A stretch of 8,524 nt of DNA from assembly GCA_000372225.1 (NCBI GenBank), contig AQTY01000044.1, forward strand, positions 1 through 8,524, read 5' to 3'. Every line of letters begins with the position of its first letter. Position 1 is the stretch's first letter. The notes beneath the pieces are model-generated. The model saw nothing but the letters and a program-made list of their open reading frames with translations. It was not told where the DNA came from and ran no database searches. Source of the DNA: Candidatus Nitromaritima sp. SCGC AAA288-L16. GTDB taxonomy: Bacteria > Nitrospinota > Nitrospinia > Nitrospinales > VA-1. Made by a program: the position numbers and the translations under genes. Shown here piece after piece: positions 6,328 to 8,524 of the stretch.

Positions 6328-6677
6328 CATACCCTGTTAATGGTCAGACTTGTTCTATCTTCAATAATAGAAACGAAAGGCGGGTAATAAAACTTTAACC
6401 TTGATATCATGTTTTTTTTATCATCTTGTGCTTGGTGAAGTCTTTGCATTAACTTGTGGTATTCCACATTCCAAAAATCTACTTCAGATTTTAATATACG
6501 ACTAACCAGTTGTGCTCTATCGTGAAGACCAGTTTTTGAATATATATTTCTTAAATGGGTTTTAACAGTTAGGTCGGCAATATCCAGCTTCTCACCGATT
6601 TGCTCATTAGTAAAACCACGGGCAACTAAAACAGAAATCTCCCTTTCCCTACCAGACAACTCTTTAATCCAGTCCAT
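6324..6677 (-). CDS. LuxR-type HTH regulator with C-terminal extension, no receiver domain
   Basis: The 117-residue product is a likely DNA-binding transcription regulator. A LuxR/GerE helix-turn-helix spans about residues 6-63, with LSGREREI, ARGFTNEQIGEKLDI and the recognition region LTVKTHLRNIYSKTG, all typical of the family. There is no N-terminal receiver or ligand-binding domain. Instead the HTH is first and is followed by about 54 residues containing a charged helix and YYPPFVSIIED; this tail is unfamiliar to me. The start is taken at the ATG at 6677 because GAGAGG lies six bases upstream; a TTG at 6698 would add seven residues but has no such site. It could be an orphan regulator, or a fragment of a larger one. 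Its targets are unknown; the neighbouring protease gene and the genes from 6957 are candidates by proximity only. Confidence 0.8.
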   Translation of the reverse strand: MDWIKELSGREREISVLVARGFTNEQIGEKLDIADLTVKTHLRNIYSKTGLHDRAQLVSRILKSEVDFWNVEYHKLMQRLHQAQDDKKNMISRLKFYYPPFVSIIEDRTSLTINRVW

Positions 6678-6683
6678 ATCCGA

Positions 6684-6689
6684 CCTCTC
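6684..6689 (-). promoter_or_regulatory. Ribosome binding site deciding the start of the LuxR-type gene
   Basis: GAGAGG on the minus strand lies six bases before the ATG at 6677, favouring that start over the upstream TTG at 6698. Confidence 0.6.
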
Positions 6690-6833
6690 TTCTGCCAATG
6701 AAACAAATTAGGGATACGGAGCGCCCTGTGTCCGAGTCAGATAGAGTGCGTTTCCAAATTGTCACAGCGTATCATACCTGATGCTATCACAAACATTAGG
6801 CCAAGACATACTTCGACCGAGGTATTAATGAAG

Positions 6834-6843
6834 ATGATATCAT
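6834..6843. other. Perfect 10-bp palindrome in the divergent spacer
   Basis: ATGATATCAT lies between the divergent LuxR-type gene and the broken porin-like gene. It could be an operator half or whole site, but a 10-bp palindrome is also expected by chance in a sequence of this length. Confidence 0.2.
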
Positions 6844-6956
6844 TCTAAAAGTAACCCACTACTTCAGTTAGAGTATTTACTATAAGAGAGAAAAGATTAA
6901 AACTATTAATACACGAACGGGAGTAAGAGATCTTAAGCTAACAGAGGAGAGAAAAG

Positions 6957-7103
6957 ATGGTTAGAAACATAGGGGTAGGATTTTTATTAAGTTTTATTTT
7001 TGTTGTGTTTACATACTCTTCCGCTGTTGCAGAGTGGTATGTGGGAGGAGCAATGGGAGTTGCCATGCCACACGATGTTGATGATTTAAAGGGGACTTGT
7101 TAA
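6957..7103 (+). pseudogene. Truncated outer-membrane beta-barrel protein gene
   Basis: An ATG with a strong GAGGAG site seven bases upstream opens a 48-codon frame. It encodes a complete signal peptide (hydrophobic residues about 5-19, cleavage site SSAVA) followed by EWYVGGAMGVAMPHDVDD and LKGTC, then TAA. The mature start matches the first strand and turn of small outer-membrane beta-barrel proteins (WYVGG, P-D, LKGT), which normally run to about 200 residues. The remainder is missing: the HU-like gene begins 35 bases after the stop. A short out-of-frame MVDYKFN followed by a stop (7106-7129) resembles the end of a last beta strand and may be the other edge of an internal deletion. It may alternatively be expressed as a small exported peptide. 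Confidence 0.65.
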
Positions 7104-7138
7104 GTATGGTAGATTACAAATTTAACTGAGTGGGGGGC

Positions 7139-7408
7139 ATGACAAAAGATGATCTAGTAACAGCAGTTGTTAAGAGTTGCAAAGGTGATGACCTGTCAAA
7201 AAGATTGGTGTCAGATGTCATTGATGCGACTTTTGAATCGATTAGAAAATCAATAAAAAAAGAAAAACGATTTTCTTATCCGACTTTTGGAACATTCACT
7301 GTTAGAAACAGAAAAGGAAGAAACCCCCAAACAGGTGAAGAAATAAAAATTAAGGCTAGCAAAACAGTTGGATTCAAGCCGGCACCTACTTTGAAAAGTT
7401 CTCTCTAG
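7139..7408 (+). CDS. HU/IHF-family DNA-binding protein with shortened arm
   Basis: The 89-residue product has the size of HU-family nucleoid proteins, which dimerise and bend DNA. MTKDDLVTAVV begins the helical dimerisation part; the saddle and arm follow as PTFGTFTVRNRK, GRNPQTGEEIKI and KTVGFKPAPTLK. The arm tip motif RNPQTG with its intercalating Pro is intact. Between VR-R and GRNP the protein has a single Lys where typical HU has about four residues (for example AART), a three-residue deletion at the base of the arm. The ATG at 7139 matches the usual HU N-terminus; a GTG at 7130 would add three residues. A run of six G just before the ATG is an unusual ribosome binding site. The gene is next to a broken porin-like gene and 54 bases before nirK; no functional link is implied. 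Confidence 0.9.
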   Translation: MTKDDLVTAVVKSCKGDDLSKRLVSDVIDATFESIRKSIKKEKRFSYPTFGTFTVRNRKGRNPQTGEEIKIKASKTVGFKPAPTLKSSL

Positions 7409-7462
7409 TCACATATAGCAGGGGACTGAATCGCTAACATAAAAAGGGATGAAACATAAAAA

Positions 7463-8404
7463 ATGAAGATTTTTTCTATAACTGTTTTGGTAATTATGGC
7501 TTGTTTTATAACAACACCTACCCTTGGGCAGGTTACAGCACAACTGACCAAAGCACCAAACGTTCCCAAACCGCTCAATCGTGGTCCGACCACGGTGCAG
7601 GTGGAGTTTGAGACTGTTGAGACCGAAGGCCTGTTGCATGATGGAGTCAAGTATCGTTTTTGGACTTTTAATGGCACCGTGCCCGGACCGATGGTTCGCG
7701 TAAGGGTGGGGGATACGGTGGAGTTCACCATAAAAAACCACCAAGACAGTAACGAGGATCACTCCATTGATATTCATGCGGTTAATGGAAACCTCGGCGG
7801 CGGGGCGGTTTCTCAGGCCGAGCCTGGTAAATCAAAAAAGTTTACTTTTAAAGCCCTGAACCCCGGCCTCTATATTTATCATTGTGCCAGCTCACATATT
7901 CCCACCCACATCGCCAACGGCATGTACGGCATGATGCTCGTCGAGCCGGAAGGAGGTCTCCCAAAAGTGGATAGGGAATACTATGTTGTGCAGAGTGAAT
8001 TTTATACCAAAAATGGTTTTGGGAAGAAGGGCCTTCAGCTCTTCTCCAAAAAGAAAGCCCTGCAGGAAGTTCCTGATTATGTTGTCTTCAACGGCAAGGT
8101 TGGCGGCGTTACGGGCAAGGGCGCCTTAACTGCCAATGTCGGAGAAACCGTCCGTATCTATTTCGGCAACGCCGGGCCCAATAAGATTTCTTCTTTCCAC
8201 ATGATTGGCGAGATCTGGGACAGGGTGTGGCCCGAAGGATCGACTGGCAAACCCTTAGAGAACGTTCAAACAACGCTGGTCCCTGTTGCTGGATCCACAG
8301 TCGTCGAATTTAAGGTACAGGAAAAAGGGCTTTATCTATTGGTAGATCATAGTATCTTTCGGGCCATCGACAAAGGTGCGGCAGGCCACATGCAAGTAAA
8401 TTGA
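7463..8404 (+). CDS. nirK: Copper-containing nitrite reductase (NO-forming), class II AniA-like
   Basis: This periplasmic enzyme reduces nitrite to nitric oxide as a trimer with type 1 and type 2 copper sites. The 313 residues comprise a signal peptide (about 1-22) and two cupredoxin domains (about 45-165 and 175-313). All expected residues can be placed: type 1 ligands His100, Cys141, His149, Met154; type 2 ligands His105, His140, His296; catalytic Asp103 (HSIDIH) and His246 (SSFHMIG). Motifs include FNGTVPGPMVRVRVGDTVEF, YHCASSHIPTHIANGM and DHSIFRAIDKGAAGH. The seven-residue Cys-to-His spacing and HIANGMYGMMLVEPE point to the shorter class II (AniA) clade. There is no cytochrome or extra cupredoxin fusion. 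The ribosome binding site is poor: AAGGG lies about 14 bases upstream. No FNR/NNR-like TTGAT-N4-ATCAA site was seen before it. Multicopper oxidases of other function are less likely given the complete NirK ligand set. Confidence 0.93.
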   Translation: MKIFSITVLVIMACFITTPTLGQVTAQLTKAPNVPKPLNRGPTTVQVEFETVETEGLLHDGVKYRFWTFNGTVPGPMVRVRVGDTVEFTIKNHQDSNEDHSIDIHAVNGNLGGGAVSQAEPGKSKKFTFKALNPGLYIYHCASSHIPTHIANGMYGMMLVEPEGGLPKVDREYYVVQSEFYTKNGFGKKGLQLFSKKKALQEVPDYVVFNGKVGGVTGKGALTANVGETVRIYFGNAGPNKISSFHMIGEIWDRVWPEGSTGKPLENVQTTLVPVAGSTVVEFKVQEKGLYLLVDHSIFRAIDKGAAGHMQVN

Positions 8405-8523
8405 CTGCGCTGGTTAAAACCGTAAGTAGCAGCTTTAATTTTAGGAAGATCGCAACCTTGGGTGGAATTGGTGTCAATCCAGTAAGCATTACAAAGCAGA
8501 TGCATATCTTTTAGAGCTTGTTT
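8347..8523 (-). pseudogene. Possible pilin-like C-terminal fragment, open at the right edge
   Basis: A minus-strand frame is open from the window edge to a stop at 8347, overlapping the last 58 bases of nirK. The part outside nirK reads ALKDMHLLCNAYWID, then a Cys-containing turn, then KAATYGFNQ. This resembles the AYW-C-YGF pattern of the variable part of type IV pilin-like proteins. The final 17 codons are simply antisense to nirK and look unrelated, so if real the gene is truncated here. An open frame of 59 codons can also arise by chance. Confidence 0.25.
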
Positions 8524-8524
8524 G

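Noticed and set aside
7449..7466. Five-codon frame whose TGA overlaps the nirK ATG, as possible translational coupling
   Set aside because: It has no properly spaced ribosome binding site of its own, and such tiny frames are frequent by chance in A-rich leaders.
1..8524. CRISPR arrays, tRNA or rRNA genes, insertion sequences, phage genes
   Set aside because: No regularly spaced short repeats, cloverleaf or rRNA-like sequence, transposase motifs or terminal inverted repeats were seen.

Overview
The window looks like a piece of a Gram-negative bacterial chromosome. It holds lipoproteins with lipobox-like signal peptides, periplasmic serine proteases, the start of an outer-membrane beta-barrel gene and a copper nitrite reductase. 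Marine nitrite oxidisers or relatives (for example Nitrospinota) would fit the NirK type, the HU type and the envelope genes, but this taxonomic guess is inference only and weak. GC is moderate; the 4947-6083 and 6324-7408 genes look more AT-rich than the 570-4807 operon and nirK.

Layout. (1) 1-182, minus: the first ~60 codons of an ACT-domain NAD-dependent malic enzyme, running off the left edge. (2) 183-569: no intact gene, but a diverged copy of the promoter, leader and first codons of the protease gene at 4947-6083, left upstream of the malic enzyme gene. (3) 570-4807, plus: a tight four-gene cluster encoding an LPP20-like lipoprotein, a secreted trypsin-like serine protease (TTG start), a 173-residue exported protein of unknown family, and a large lipoprotein with an LPP20-like module, a possible Ig/Big-like region, a FlgO/CsgG-like region and a DUF4384-like domain. 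(4) 4947-6083, minus, convergent: a second exported HtrA-type protease with a coiled coil and an Arg-rich tail built from a 69-bp tandem repeat. (5) 6324-6677, minus: a small LuxR-type HTH protein with a C-terminal extension. (6) 6957-7103: the first 48 codons of a broken outer-membrane beta-barrel gene. (7) 7139-7408: an HU-like protein with a shortened arm. (8) 7463-8404: a class II (AniA-like) copper nitrite reductase with every metal ligand visible. (9) 8405-8524: possibly the end of a pilin-like reading frame on the minus strand.

How it may work together. The 570-4807 cluster reads as one envelope system: two lipoproteins sharing an LPP20-like module flank a periplasmic protease and a small exported protein. 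The convergent second protease may be functionally related or simply a neighbour. The cluster has the look of an undescribed envelope or protein-quality-control module, but its substrate and role cannot be read from sequence. The right third appears to be a region of gene loss and shuffling (broken porin-like gene, possible pilin fragment, duplicated promoter) with nirK as its one clear metabolic gene.
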